Below, in pieces: positions 33,632-42,171 of a DNA stretch of 56,716 bases. A program made the position numbers and the translations under genes. The stretch covers positions 1-56,716 of the forward strand of contig NZ_LMBZ01000028.1 in NCBI RefSeq assembly GCF_001439635.1. Reading direction: 5' to 3'. The stretch's first letter is position 1. Each line of letters starts with the position of its first letter. The stretch comes from Solibacillus cecembensis. GTDB taxonomy: Bacteria > Bacillota > Bacilli > Bacillales_A > Planococcaceae. The notes beneath the pieces are model-generated. The model saw only the letters and a program-made list of their open reading frames with translations. It did no database searches and was not told the DNA's origin.

Positions 33632-33672
33632 CCAAAAATCCCTCACCACAAATTTCATATGGGGATGGTTTG
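33632..33672 (-). terminator. Probable terminator after the 33751-34167 gene
   Basis: ATCCC/GGGAT arms, with nested CCA/TGG, followed by TTTTTGG on the minus strand. Confidence 0.5.
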
Positions 33673-33750
33673 TTTTTTATTATACCTACCATAATTATTT
33701 CGCATTTCTTAATTCACCATACTGCACAGTTATCCGATTTTCGGGATTTG

Positions 33751-34167
33751 TTAGAAACCCATTCCTCGCGCTCGTATAATCACAGCATAAACAAGTCCCG
33801 CAGTATATAGAGGGAAAACAAATACTGACGCAAATAAAAGAAGGAGCCCCATTCCGTAATCGTCATTATCTTGCAACATTCCATCTGGGATAACAGAAGA
33901 TATTGTAAGTGACCATATAAGCATATACGGAAACCAAAGCACTGTAGAAAGTAATAGCCAGTAACTTCCCACTAGTCGATTCTTAGTAACCTTGAAAAAT
34001 ATAATCAAAAATGTTATCCATAATAAAATCAATATGAAATTAAAAACTTCTTGTGGTATTCCAATAGCATCACTCCAAATCGTTCTATTAATGTACATAA
34101 AACCGGATATGAAAAATAAAAATCCAAACGCCGCACTAATAAAATTCAACTGAAGAAACACTCTCAC
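33751..34167 (-). CDS. Four-helix membrane protein of unknown function
   Basis: This 138-aa protein has four hydrophobic segments: about residues 5-25, 41-62, 70-91 and 105-130. It is rich in Phe, Leu and Trp. A short polar loop VIPDGMLQDNDDYGMG separates the third and fourth. The start is GTG at 34167, with GAAAGGG upstream at long spacing. I do not recognise it. It is not part of the B. subtilis yqfB-yqfC gap and lies here with its own terminator, between the floA operon and yqfC. Confidence 0.68.
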   Translation of the reverse strand: MRVFLQLNFISAAFGFLFFISGFMYINRTIWSDAIGIPQEVFNFILILLWITFLIIFFKVTKNRLVGSYWLLLSTVLWFPYMLIWSLTISSVIPDGMLQDNDDYGMGLLLLFASVFVFPLYTAGLVYAVIIRARGMGF

Positions 34168-34332
34168 TAAAACCAGCCCTTTCCTTGTTATACCAAATTA
34201 GACGTTTATATGTATTGAAAGTTCGCATTCAGCTAAATGTTAACCGCGGTAGCAATATCATCGTTAAAAATATCACCTGCATAACTTTAGCTAATGTATA
34301 CACATCTATTTTAAACATTTCACTTCAGCATC

Positions 34333-34378
34333 TAAAAAAACCATCTTCCTCACAGTGTTTGTGAAGAAAGATGGTTTC
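34333..34378 (-). terminator. Intrinsic terminator ending the yqeZ-floA operon
   Basis: AAACCATCTTTCTTCAC/GTGAGGAAGATGGTTT arms, then TTTTAG on the minus strand. Confidence 0.8.
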
Positions 34379-34383
34379 ATTTA

Positions 34384-34872
34384 TTATCGCTTTGCTTTTG
34401 GTGGTCCTAAAATTTCAGTCATCACAATCGCTTGCATCAATTCTTTTTGATTTGATGGCACAACTTTTAAGCGATTCGATTCTTGTTGCTTAATCATTTG
34501 CACGATAGGACGTTCTTGAAGACCACGAGCTTTTTTCGGCTCTTCAAGAGGCTTTGATTTTCGTTCAATAAATTCCCGAGCAGGACTCACTTTTGGCAAC
34601 TCAACTTCTATTTTAGCTGGTATTTCAATTGGCTTTGGCTCTGGTTTTCGTTTGTCATTTAATTGACCGAAAATTTCATTAGCAAAGTCTTCTAGCGATT
34701 TCGGTTGTCTCGTTTCTACCCTACTCGGACGAACCTCTTCACGCGGCCTGGGAGCCGATTGATTGCTAAATGGTGGCATTGGCTTCGTTTGCTTCTTTTT
34801 ATCTTCCGCTTTGCCTTTTGTAAATAAAGAACTTAGCACAAACATGACAATCATAATGATAATACCTTCCAT
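34384..34872 (-). CDS. Hypothetical membrane-anchored, proline- and lysine-rich protein of the floA operon
   Basis: This 162-aa protein has one N-terminal membrane helix (MEGIIIMIVMFVLSSLF). A low-complexity basic and proline-rich linker follows (KAEDKKKQTKPMPPFS ... PKPIEIPAKIEVELPK). The C-terminal segment of about 35 residues, VQMIKQQESNRLKVVPSNQK then ELMQAIVMTEILGPPKAKR, looks ordered. It is the third gene after yqeZ and floA, 23 bases past floA, in the place of B. subtilis yqfB but not recognisably its homologue. Co-transcription suggests a link to the NfeD/flotillin membrane system; the function is unknown. Confidence 0.75.
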   Translation of the reverse strand: MEGIIIMIVMFVLSSLFTKGKAEDKKKQTKPMPPFSNQSAPRPREEVRPSRVETRQPKSLEDFANEIFGQLNDKRKPEPKPIEIPAKIEVELPKVSPAREFIERKSKPLEEPKKARGLQERPIVQMIKQQESNRLKVVPSNQKELMQAIVMTEILGPPKAKR

Positions 34873-34895
34873 TTAGTGATCACTCCCTTCCTCGG

Positions 34896-35894
34896 TTATT
34901 TATTTGTTGAATCTGGCTTATCATTCGATGCTTTTGAAATCGATTCACGCATTGAAGTATCCGCTTGAATATTTTTGTAATTCATATAATCCATAATACC
35001 AAAGTTACCAGAACGTAACGCTTCTGCAATCGCCATCGGAACTTCTGCTTCCGCTTCAACTACTTTCGCTTTCATTTCTTGCACTTTCGCAACCATTTCT
35101 TGCTCACTCGCTACGGCCATTGCACGACGTTCCTCAGCTTTTGCTTGTGCAATGTTTTTATCTGCTTGCGCTTGCTCAATTTGAAGCTCAGCACCAATGT
35201 TTTTACCGATATCAACGTCCGCGATATCAATTGATAAGATTTCAAACGCTGTACCAGAGTCTAAACCTTTTGAAAGAACTGTCTGAGAAATTAAATCTGG
35301 ATTTTCTAACACTTTTGAATGCGATACACTTGAACCAAGTGTCGATACAATCCCTTCACCAACACGGGCTACAATTGTTTCTTCACCCGCACCACCGACT
35401 AAGCGGTCTAAGTTGGCACGTACGGTAATACGCGCTTTTGCTTTTACTTCGATACCGTTCATCGCAACACCCGCAATAAACGGTGTTTCGATTACTTTTG
35501 GATTTACTGACATTTGTACAGCTTCTAATACGTCACGACCAGCTAAATCAATCGCTGCTGCACGTTCAAAAGTTAACTCGATATTTGCGCGGTGTGCTGC
35601 AATTAATGCGTTTACGACGCGGTCTACATTACCACCAGCTAAATAATGTGACTCTAATTGGTTAATTGTTACTTCAATACCCGCTTTATGTGCTTTAATT
35701 AACGGGTTTACAATTCGTGACGGAATTACGCGACGTAAGCGCATTCCAATTAGTGTGAAAATACTCACCTTTACACCTGCTGCCAGTGCGCTAATCCATA
35801 GTGCAACTGGAACAAATGTGAAGAATACTGCTAAAATTACAAAAATAACAACGATCGCAATTATTAATGAAATTGCTGCTGCATCAATCATCAT
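34896..35894 (-). CDS. floA: Flotillin-like protein FloA
   Basis: This 332-aa protein (YqfA) has an N-terminal membrane hairpin (about residues 8-50, with ISLIIAIVVIFVILAVFFTFVP). The SPFH core follows (KARITVRANLDRLVGGAGEE, VGEGIVSTLGSSVSHSKVLE). A helical, Ala/Glu-rich stretch (about 225-300: QIEQAQADKNIAQAKAEERR) drives oligomerisation, and the C-terminal segment ends in ASNDKPDSTNK. Flotillins organise membrane microdomains and affect protease and kinase localisation. ATG at 35894 overlaps the yqeZ stop behind GGTGGAGAAG, so it is translationally coupled to the NfeD-type protein. Confidence 0.95.
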   Translation of the reverse strand: MMIDAAAISLIIAIVVIFVILAVFFTFVPVALWISALAAGVKVSIFTLIGMRLRRVIPSRIVNPLIKAHKAGIEVTINQLESHYLAGGNVDRVVNALIAAHRANIELTFERAAAIDLAGRDVLEAVQMSVNPKVIETPFIAGVAMNGIEVKAKARITVRANLDRLVGGAGEETIVARVGEGIVSTLGSSVSHSKVLENPDLISQTVLSKGLDSGTAFEILSIDIADVDIGKNIGAELQIEQAQADKNIAQAKAEERRAMAVASEQEMVAKVQEMKAKVVEAEAEVPMAIAEALRSGNFGIMDYMNYKNIQADTSMRESISKASNDKPDSTNK

Positions 35895-37225
35895 TTAACT
35901 TCTCCACCTTTTTCATTTTTTTCCCTCACAACAACACGTGAGCCTTCTACCTTAATAATTTCAACATTTTTCCCCGCATCAATGTAACCGCCTTCTGTCA
36001 CGACATCGATCCGTTCTTGGTCTAGCATAATCGAACCAGCTGGACGTAAAGGAGTTAAAGCTTCCCCCGTCTTTCCGATAAGTTCAATTCGATTCATATT
36101 CGACACATAACCATCCTCTGTTTTCGTTGCATCATTTAAAATCAGTCGATTAAATACATGTAACTTTTTGCCAAAGAATTTCATAAGAATCACCATTCCT
36201 ATTACCGCAATAATCATTGCGATTAAAATTGAGTACGCCATATGAACAAAGCTTGCTCCTGCGAAAAGTAAACTACCTATGATGAGGATTCCTCCAATAA
36301 TACCAACGATACCACCTGGAACGATAAACTCAGCCAACAGTAGAATTAGCCCTACAACAAAAACAATAATCGTTTCATAACCTGCAAATCCAGCCACTGT
36401 GTGTCCAAAGAAAAACAAGCCTAGTGAAGACAAGCCCATAATCCCCGGAACCCCAAAGCCAGGAGAGTACAATTCGACAACTAACCCGATGCTCGCAATG
36501 GATAATAAAATTGGCACAACAACCGGATTCGTAATGAGTCTAGCAAGCTTTTCTGAGAAAGTTGGATCAACCTTCACGATTTCACTATCCCCTAAATCGG
36601 CCATCTTCAATACTTCTTGAACCGTACTTGCCGTTCCCTCTGAATACTTCACCTCTATTGCATCATCAGCCGTTAGCGTCAAAAGTTGTCCTATAGGGGC
36701 TCTATACTCTTCTAAATCAACGTTTTTATCCGCCATCGCAAGGGCATATTTCGGATCTCTCCCTGAACTTTCGGCAGCGGAAGTCATCTGTGCTAACCAC
36801 GCGCTATTCGCCTTTTCATCGGCAGCATTTCCAGCTGAATCAATGACTGCCGCCGCACCCATTGTCGCATTAGGAGACATATAAATCTGATCTGCATGAA
36901 GTGCGATAAAAGCTCCTGCTGAATGCGCTTTCGAATTGATAAAGGCGATAATTGGAAGTTGTGTTTCATCCATTAACTTTCCTATATCCGTTGCAGCATC
37001 AACAAATCCGCCAGGTGTATGTATTTCTAATAGGATTGCCTTCGCGTTATTTTGCTCCGCTTCCGCAAATCCACGCTTCAAATATTGGTAAAGACCTTTT
37101 TCCACTTCATCCTCAATCGTGATTTCATACACTTTACCGTTCGCAAACGCGGTCATAGAAGGTACGATTAGAAGAAATGAAAGGACAATTAAAAAAATCC
37201 AACTGAACCCCTTTGTACGTTGCAT
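35891..37225 (-). CDS. yqeZ: NfeD-family membrane serine protease YqeZ
   Basis: This 444-aa protein starts with a signal peptide (about residues 1-28, ending FANG). A ClpP-class serine protease domain follows (about 32-215: LLEIHTPGGFVDAATDIGKL; INSKAHSAGAFIALHADQIY with Ser as nucleophile; and Lys in the MADKNVD region). Then come several membrane helices (about 235-355: ITNPVVVPILLSIASIG and following) and a C-terminal NfeD OB-fold (about 370-440: GKTGEALTPLRPAGSIML). It is the partner gene of flotillin floA in Bacillus. ATG at 37225 heads the operon. Confidence 0.94.
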   Translation of the reverse strand: MQRTKGFSWIFLIVLSFLLIVPSMTAFANGKVYEITIEDEVEKGLYQYLKRGFAEAEQNNAKAILLEIHTPGGFVDAATDIGKLMDETQLPIIAFINSKAHSAGAFIALHADQIYMSPNATMGAAAVIDSAGNAADEKANSAWLAQMTSAAESSGRDPKYALAMADKNVDLEEYRAPIGQLLTLTADDAIEVKYSEGTASTVQEVLKMADLGDSEIVKVDPTFSEKLARLITNPVVVPILLSIASIGLVVELYSPGFGVPGIMGLSSLGLFFFGHTVAGFAGYETIIVFVVGLILLLAEFIVPGGIVGIIGGILIIGSLLFAGASFVHMAYSILIAMIIAVIGMVILMKFFGKKLHVFNRLILNDATKTEDGYVSNMNRIELIGKTGEALTPLRPAGSIMLDQERIDVVTEGGYIDAGKNVEIIKVEGSRVVVREKNEKGGEVK

Positions 37226-37539
37226 TATATCACCCCATTTCTAAAAAGTATGTATAGTTGTTATACGGATGACATTGTAAAAGGTTTCAAATTTTATGAA
37301 TTAATTTTCAAGCTTCTTATTGGTAATTTCTTCACATTTTTCATTATACGCTAATTCTCATCAAATATTAATTATATTCTCTTTTATGTTTAAGATACCG
37401 TTTATTCCAAAAAATCCATCAGTAAATTTCTCAAAAAAAACGCAAATAACCCACAAATCGAAATTTGTGGGTTATATCATTTGTCTGCTCAGTTCAATCT
37501 GAAAATTGCGTGTTATGAACGTAGGGATTTACAGGGAAA
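37226..37539. other. Intergenic interval between rpsU and yqeZ
   Basis: Only the rpsU terminator is seen. B. subtilis carries yqeY between rpsU and yqeZ; I find no yqeY reading frame here. Confidence 0.6.
37446..37475 (-). terminator. Intrinsic terminator after rpsU
   Basis: ATAACCCACAAAT/ATTTGTGGGTTAT, perfect 13-bp arms with a 4-base loop, then TTTGCGTTTTTTTT. Confidence 0.85.
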
Positions 37540-37713
37540 TTACCACTTACGTTTACGTGCAGCTTCTGATTTCTTCTTACGTTTAACACTAGGTTTTTCG
37601 TAGAATTCGCGCTTTCTAACTTCTTGAATTGTACCTGATTTTGATACAGTACGTTTGAAGCGACGAAGAGCATCTTCAAGCGATTCGTTTTTGCGAACGA
37701 CAGTTTTTGACAT
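37540..37713 (-). CDS. rpsU: 30S ribosomal protein bS21
   Basis: This 57-aa, strongly basic protein (MSKTVVRKNESLEDALRRFKRTVSKSG, then a C-terminal KRKKKSEAARKRKW) is the standard bS21. It binds the 3' domain of 16S rRNA near the anti-SD. ATG at 37713 follows GGAGGGAAAGAGAG. The open frame begins eight codons earlier, without a site. It is the only gene of its transcript here. Confidence 0.96.
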   Translation of the reverse strand: MSKTVVRKNESLEDALRRFKRTVSKSGTIQEVRKREFYEKPSVKRKKKSEAARKRKW

Positions 37714-37824
37714 CTCTCTTTCCCTCCCTCCGAACACACGTCAATACAAACATTAGCTATTAGTTAATGTGTACTAAAGTAGTATATCGTAACATTATAT
37801 AAGAGTCAATAAAAAAAATAGATT

Positions 37825-38493
37825 TTAATAATTCGATTTTGAAGTTAGACCATTCATAATTGCAACACCCGATGAAGCACCGATACGCGTCGCACCATTG
37901 TCAATCATTGCCTTCATATCTTCCAGACTACGTACGCCCCCAGAAGCTTTGACGCCAATTGTTGGACCTACCGTTTTACGCATTAGCGCGATATCTTCTG
38001 CCGTAGCCCCGCCCGTTGAAAAACCTGTAGAAGTTTTTACAAAGTCAGCACCTGCTTCGACCGCTAATTCACATGCTTTTACTTTTTCTGCGTCCGTTAA
38101 TAAACATGTTTCAATAATGACTTTAACTAAAGTGCCATTTGCCGCATTCACTACCGCTTTAATATCTTCAAAAACAACGTTAAATTGGCCGTCTTTTAAA
38201 GCCCCAATATTAATCACCATATCGATTTCGCCTGCTCCGTTTGCAATGGCATCTTTCGTTTCATACGCTTTTACAGCTGAAGTTGATGCTCCAAGTGGAA
38301 AACCAATCACTGTGCATACTTTTACTTCCGTGCCGGCTAATTGCTCTGCACAAAATTTTACCCAAGTAGGATTTACACACACCGATGCAAAAACGTATTG
38401 TTTTGCCTCATCACAAATTTTCTGAACTTGCTCCACAGTTGCTTCTGCCTTAAGTAGTGTATGATCAATCATTTTTGCATAATTTTGAGTCAT
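37825..38493 (-). CDS. deoC: Deoxyribose-phosphate aldolase
   Basis: This 222-aa TIM-barrel class I aldolase cleaves deoxyribose-5-phosphate to glyceraldehyde-3-phosphate and acetaldehyde. The Schiff-base lysine is in ADFVKTSTGFSTGGAT (about residues 149-164). KVIIETCLLTDAEK holds another active-site part, and VKASGGVRSLEDMKAMIDNG (about 181-200) the second Lys. ATG at 38493 is behind AAAGGGAGC. It is a usual neighbour of cdd and nucleoside catabolism, but here stands between mtaB and rpsU, which is not the B. subtilis place. Confidence 0.94.
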   Translation of the reverse strand: MTQNYAKMIDHTLLKAEATVEQVQKICDEAKQYVFASVCVNPTWVKFCAEQLAGTEVKVCTVIGFPLGASTSAVKAYETKDAIANGAGEIDMVINIGALKDGQFNVVFEDIKAVVNAANGTLVKVIIETCLLTDAEKVKACELAVEAGADFVKTSTGFSTGGATAEDIALMRKTVGPTIGVKASGGVRSLEDMKAMIDNGATRIGASSGVAIMNGLTSKSNY

Positions 38494-38675
38494 AATAAAT
38501 AGCTCCCTTTACGTTTAATAAGTTGTCCGTACCTCTTCCATCATAGCATGTAATTTCCTATACGGAAAATGTCAGACAACTTTTACGATTTCATCTTCCG
38601 CAAAGCTCAGTTCAATTACTTTGTCCGTATTACCATGTTCATATTCATTCCGAAAACAGTCAATTCGTGATGAAA

Positions 38676-38720
38676 ATAAAAACAATGTAAAACTAAAATA
38701 CATTCTAGTTTACATTGCTT
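38676..38720 (-). terminator. Intrinsic terminator after mtaB
   Basis: CAATGTAAA-CTA/TAG-TTTACATTG arms, then TTTTTATTTTC on the minus strand. Confidence 0.75.
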
Positions 38721-38729
38721 TCATTTTAA

Positions 38730-40079
38730 TTATTGTGCTTGCTCTTCCAAAATACGAACAAATTGTCCTTCGTTATATGGATAACCTGCTTTTGTAATCT
38801 TTACTTTTGTCAGCTGACCAATCATCTGTTCTGTGCCTTCGAAAATAATTTTCAAGTAGTTCGTTGTATACCCTACATATAAATTTTCCTTGGCGCCATC
38901 TTTAAAGCGTTCTTCTGGAATAACTTCCAATACTTCACCCTCAAAACGTGCGGCATATTCTTTTGCCAATTGATCATTTAATGTAATTAAACGGTGCACA
39001 CGTTCATTTTTCACTTCTTCATCTACTTGGTCTTCCATACGGGCAGCTGGCGTTCCTGTACGTTGTGAATAAGGGAATACATGCAATTCAGCAAATTTAT
39101 GTTCACGAATAAAGTTATACGTTTCCATAAATTCTTCTTCCGTTTCACCTGGGAATCCAACAATAACGTCTGATGTAATCGCTAAATCAGGTAACGCAAC
39201 TTTCAATTTTTCTAAGCGTTCTGCGAAAAACTCCATAGTATATTTACGACGCATACGTTTTAGTACTGTATCCGAACCCGATTGAATTGGAATGTGTAAA
39301 TGGTTCACGACAATTTCAGAGTTTTGTAATACTTCAATGACTTCATCTGTTAACTGAGAAGCTTCAATAGAAGAAATACGTAATCGTTTTAAGCCTTTTA
39401 CTTGTGACTCTAAATCACGTAATAATTGCGCTAAATTATAATCTTTGAAATCTTGCCCGTATCCACCTGTATGAATACCCGTTAAGACGATTTCTAAATA
39501 GCCCGCATCGACTAATTGCTGTGCTTGGCGAATCACTTCTTCTGGATCACGAGAACGCATTAAACCACGCGCCCAAGGGATAATACAGAACGTACAGAAG
39601 TTATTACAGCCTTCTTGAATTTTAAGTGAGGCACGTGTTCGGTCTGTAAATGCTGGTACGTCTAATTCCTCGTACACACGATTTTTCATGATATTGCGCA
39701 CCGCATTAATCGGCTGACGTTCTTCACGGTATTGTTCAATATAACCAAGCAACTTTTCACGATCTTGTGTACCGACAACAATATCAACACCTGGAATTGC
39801 CATAATTTCTGCTGGAGAAGTTTGCGCATAACAACCTGTAACACAAATAACCGCATCCGGATTTTGACGGATGGCGCGACGGATTACTTGACGAGATTTT
39901 TTATCACCTGTATTTGTTACCGTACAAGTATTAATAATATATACATCTGATTGATGATTAAACTCAACGCGATCATAACCTTGCTCTTTAAATAATTGCC
40001 AAATCGCTTCAGTTTCGTAGTGATTCACTTTACAACCTAAAGTATATAGACTCACGGTACGGACGCTTTCTTTTTGCAT
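38730..40079 (-). CDS. mtaB: tRNA (N6-threonylcarbamoyladenosine(37)-C2)-methylthiotransferase MtaB
   Basis: This protein of about 449 aa (YqeV) makes ms2t6A37 in tRNAs reading ANN codons. The N-terminal MTTase domain has three Cys for one 4Fe-4S cluster: LGCKVNHYE (about residue 17), NTCTVTNTGDKKSRQ (about 51) and VTGCYAQTSP. The radical-SAM cluster is CNNFCTFCIIPWARG (about 155-169). A C-terminal TRAM domain completes it (about 375-449). The start is ATG at 40079 behind GAAAGG; a TTG three codons upstream overlaps the site. It is downstream of rsmE, as in Bacillus. Confidence 0.95.
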   Translation of the reverse strand: MQKESVRTVSLYTLGCKVNHYETEAIWQLFKEQGYDRVEFNHQSDVYIINTCTVTNTGDKKSRQVIRRAIRQNPDAVICVTGCYAQTSPAEIMAIPGVDIVVGTQDREKLLGYIEQYREERQPINAVRNIMKNRVYEELDVPAFTDRTRASLKIQEGCNNFCTFCIIPWARGLMRSRDPEEVIRQAQQLVDAGYLEIVLTGIHTGGYGQDFKDYNLAQLLRDLESQVKGLKRLRISSIEASQLTDEVIEVLQNSEIVVNHLHIPIQSGSDTVLKRMRRKYTMEFFAERLEKLKVALPDLAITSDVIVGFPGETEEEFMETYNFIREHKFAELHVFPYSQRTGTPAARMEDQVDEEVKNERVHRLITLNDQLAKEYAARFEGEVLEVIPEERFKDGAKENLYVGYTTNYLKIIFEGTEQMIGQLTKVKITKAGYPYNEGQFVRILEEQAQ

Positions 40080-40216
40080 AAAATTCAACCTTTCAATATT
40101 GCACTTTGTTTCTTATTATTTGATATAAACTTAGTGAATTTATTTTTATATATATCATTTATCATAACATAATCCTTTTGAAATCAGTACTTTTTAAGTT
40201 GCTTTGTACACATATC

Positions 40217-40250
40217 AAAAGCGCCTTCCTGTTTTAGGTAGAGCTTTTGT
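40217..40250 (-). terminator. Intrinsic terminator after rsmE
   Basis: AAAAGC-CCT/AGG-GCTTTT arms on the minus strand, followed by TGATATG; the weak T-run lowers confidence. Confidence 0.5.
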
Positions 40251-40259
40251 TCACGGCAA

Positions 40260-41003
40260 TCATTCAAACTCGTAAGAAATCGCAGCTAATGCATATAATG
40301 GAGCTGTTTCTGCTCGTAAAATACGTGGACCGAGTGACATCGTTTGTGCACCAGCCTCGATCAATGCTGTACTTTCTTGACGTGAAATTCCGCCTTCTGG
40401 ACCAAATATGCATAGTATTTTTATTGAGTTATTAGCAGATAATTTTTTGAGCTTATCCGAAAACTTTGTACGTTCTGCTAATTTTGCATCTTCTTCATCG
40501 GCAATAAATATCGCATCGTATTCATTTATTTTTTGTAAAAGTTGCTTAAAACTAGTAGGGTATTCGATTACCGGTACATGTGTACGATGCGATTGCTCCG
40601 CTGCTTCCTGGGCAATTTTTTGTAAACGTTCTTGGTTTTTCTTACCCTTTTTTTCATCCCATTTCACAATTGAGCGTTCTGCTGCAAACGGAAGAAGTGC
40701 ATGCATCCCTAGTTCGGTTCCTTTTTGCGTAATGAGCTCTAATTTATCCCCTTTTGGTAAACCACACGCAATGTCGACTTGAATCGGCATTTCAGGTGAT
40801 GGAATCGTTTGACCTGTTTGACGAACAATGACATCCAACTCTAGTGAAATAATTTCGCAAATATGGGCAACATCATTTTGAACAATGATGATTTGATTGC
40901 CAATCGACATGCGCATTACTTTACTTATATGACGCGCATTTTCGCCACTAATCGTAAATTCCTGTTGATCACTTGCTGGCTGTTCTACAAAATAACGTTG
41001 CAT
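40260..41003 (-). CDS. rsmE: 16S rRNA (uracil(1498)-N(3))-methyltransferase RsmE
   Basis: This 247-aa SPOUT-class enzyme has an N-terminal PUA-like domain (about residues 1-70: MQRYFVEQPASDQQEFTISG then HISKVMRMSIG). The C-terminal knotted SAM site is IACGLPKGDKLELITQKGTELG (about 82-103), EAAEQSHRTHVPVI and CIFGPEGGISRQESTALIEAG (about 195-215). LGPRILRAETAPLYALA (about 220-236) is the family signature. It dimerises and methylates U1498 in helix 44. ATG at 41003. It lies downstream of prmA, but the intervening repeat E5 and terminator may decouple them. Confidence 0.95.
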   Translation of the reverse strand: MQRYFVEQPASDQQEFTISGENARHISKVMRMSIGNQIIIVQNDVAHICEIISLELDVIVRQTGQTIPSPEMPIQVDIACGLPKGDKLELITQKGTELGMHALLPFAAERSIVKWDEKKGKKNQERLQKIAQEAAEQSHRTHVPVIEYPTSFKQLLQKINEYDAIFIADEEDAKLAERTKFSDKLKKLSANNSIKILCIFGPEGGISRQESTALIEAGAQTMSLGPRILRAETAPLYALAAISYEFE

Positions 41004-41040
41004 TTAATTTCCCTCGCTTTTCAATCAATCTTTATTTAGA

Positions 41041-41079
41041 CAAAAACAACAGCCGCGCAATATGCAGCTGTTGTTTTAT
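41041..41079 (-). terminator. Intrinsic terminator after prmA
   Basis: AAAACAACAGCTGC/GCGGCTGTTGTTTT arms, then TTGTCTAAAT. It lies downstream of E5, which is therefore in the 3' untranslated region of prmA. Confidence 0.7.
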
Positions 41080-41214
41080 TTAACTTGATTTAGCTGGGGT
41101 TCAAACCCCAGCTAAATCAAGTTAAGCTCCGGCGGATATCACAGATTTTTTTAAGGAAGTTTTTCGAGCAAGCTCGAAAAAATCTGGACACAATTACGCC
41201 TCGGCGTAATTGAT
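41079..41214 (-). repeat. Multi-hairpin intergenic repeat, copy E5
   Basis: Hairpin A is a 22-bp perfect palindrome (41080-41101 with 41104-41125), beginning TTAACTTGATTTAGC. Hairpin B is CAGATTTTTT/AAAAAATCTG around TCGAGC/GCTCGA. Hairpin C is CAATTACGCC-TC-GGCGTAATTG, touching the prmA stop codon. This is the best full-length example in the window. Confidence 0.88.
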
Positions 41215-42153
41215 CTATGGACGGCGTGAAATAATCGCTACCCAGTCTTCCATCATCAACACTTCTTCAATGATGAAGCCTGATTTTTCAAGTGCTTCTT
41301 TTACATCATCTTTTTTCGCACCAATAATACCCGATGTCACATAAAGCCCACCTGGTTTTACGATTGAATAAGCATCATCTGTAAACGAAATAATAATATC
41401 AGCTAAAATATTCGCTACTACGACATCTGCTGGTTCTTTTACCGTATCTAGTAAATTACCGTGGAATACTTCAGCGATTGAATCCACTTTATTTAAAACA
41501 ATATTTTCACGAGCAGCTGTAACTGCCACTTCATCTAAATCTAAAGCATGCACACTTTTTGCACCAAGCATTGCCGCTCCGATTGAAAGTACGCCTGACC
41601 CCGTTCCAACATCAACAACCGTATCGCCCTTTTGTACAACTTCTTCAAGTGCTTGTAAACACATAACCGTTGTCGGGTGTGTACCTGTTCCGAATGCCAT
41701 ACCAGGATCTAACTCGATAATTAATTCATCGGTACTTACTGGCGTGTATTCTTCCCAAGTTGGCACAATTGTAAATCGCTCTGAAATTTTTACTGGATGA
41801 TAATATTGCTTCCATGCTGTTGCCCAATCTTCCTCATCAATCTCGCATAGCGTCAAAACATTTTCACCAATATTAATATCAAAATTAACAAGGTTGGCAA
41901 TTGCCAGTTTGATTTCTTCTACTGTTTCAGATAGGAAACTTGATGCAGATAAGTATGCTTTTAAAATGACACCAGTCTTTGGAAAGTCTTCTGGATTCAA
42001 GGCGTAAATTTCGCCAAATTTGTCAATTCTTTCTTTATCTAATTCTTTTGAATCTTCTATCACTACGCCGTTTGCGCCTGCTTCGTGTAGAATGTTCGTT
42101 ACTGCATCAACTGCATCATGTGTCGTTAATATCGAAAGCTCTGTCCACTTCAC
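41215..42153 (-). CDS. prmA: Ribosomal protein L11 methyltransferase PrmA
   Basis: This 312-aa enzyme trimethylates uL11. The N-terminal substrate-recognition domain (about residues 1-130) is followed by LDPGMAFGTGTHPTTVMCLQ (about 148-167). The SAM-binding motif is VDVGTGSGVLSIGAAMLGA (about 181-199), and VVANILADIIISF (about 245-257) is the NxL-type motif. ATG at 42153 follows GAGGGAGTGAATTG. It lies 18 bases past dnaJ, in the conserved heat-shock operon order. Confidence 0.95.
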   Translation of the reverse strand: MKWTELSILTTHDAVDAVTNILHEAGANGVVIEDSKELDKERIDKFGEIYALNPEDFPKTGVILKAYLSASSFLSETVEEIKLAIANLVNFDINIGENVLTLCEIDEEDWATAWKQYYHPVKISERFTIVPTWEEYTPVSTDELIIELDPGMAFGTGTHPTTVMCLQALEEVVQKGDTVVDVGTGSGVLSIGAAMLGAKSVHALDLDEVAVTAARENIVLNKVDSIAEVFHGNLLDTVKEPADVVVANILADIIISFTDDAYSIVKPGGLYVTSGIIGAKKDDVKEALEKSGFIIEEVLMMEDWVAIISRRP

Positions 42154-42171
42154 TTACAATTCACTCCCTCG

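Noticed and set aside
37494..37739. 81-codon frame overlapping rpsU
   Set aside because: It is an alternate-frame shadow of the bS21 gene, which has the strong ribosome site and family sequence.
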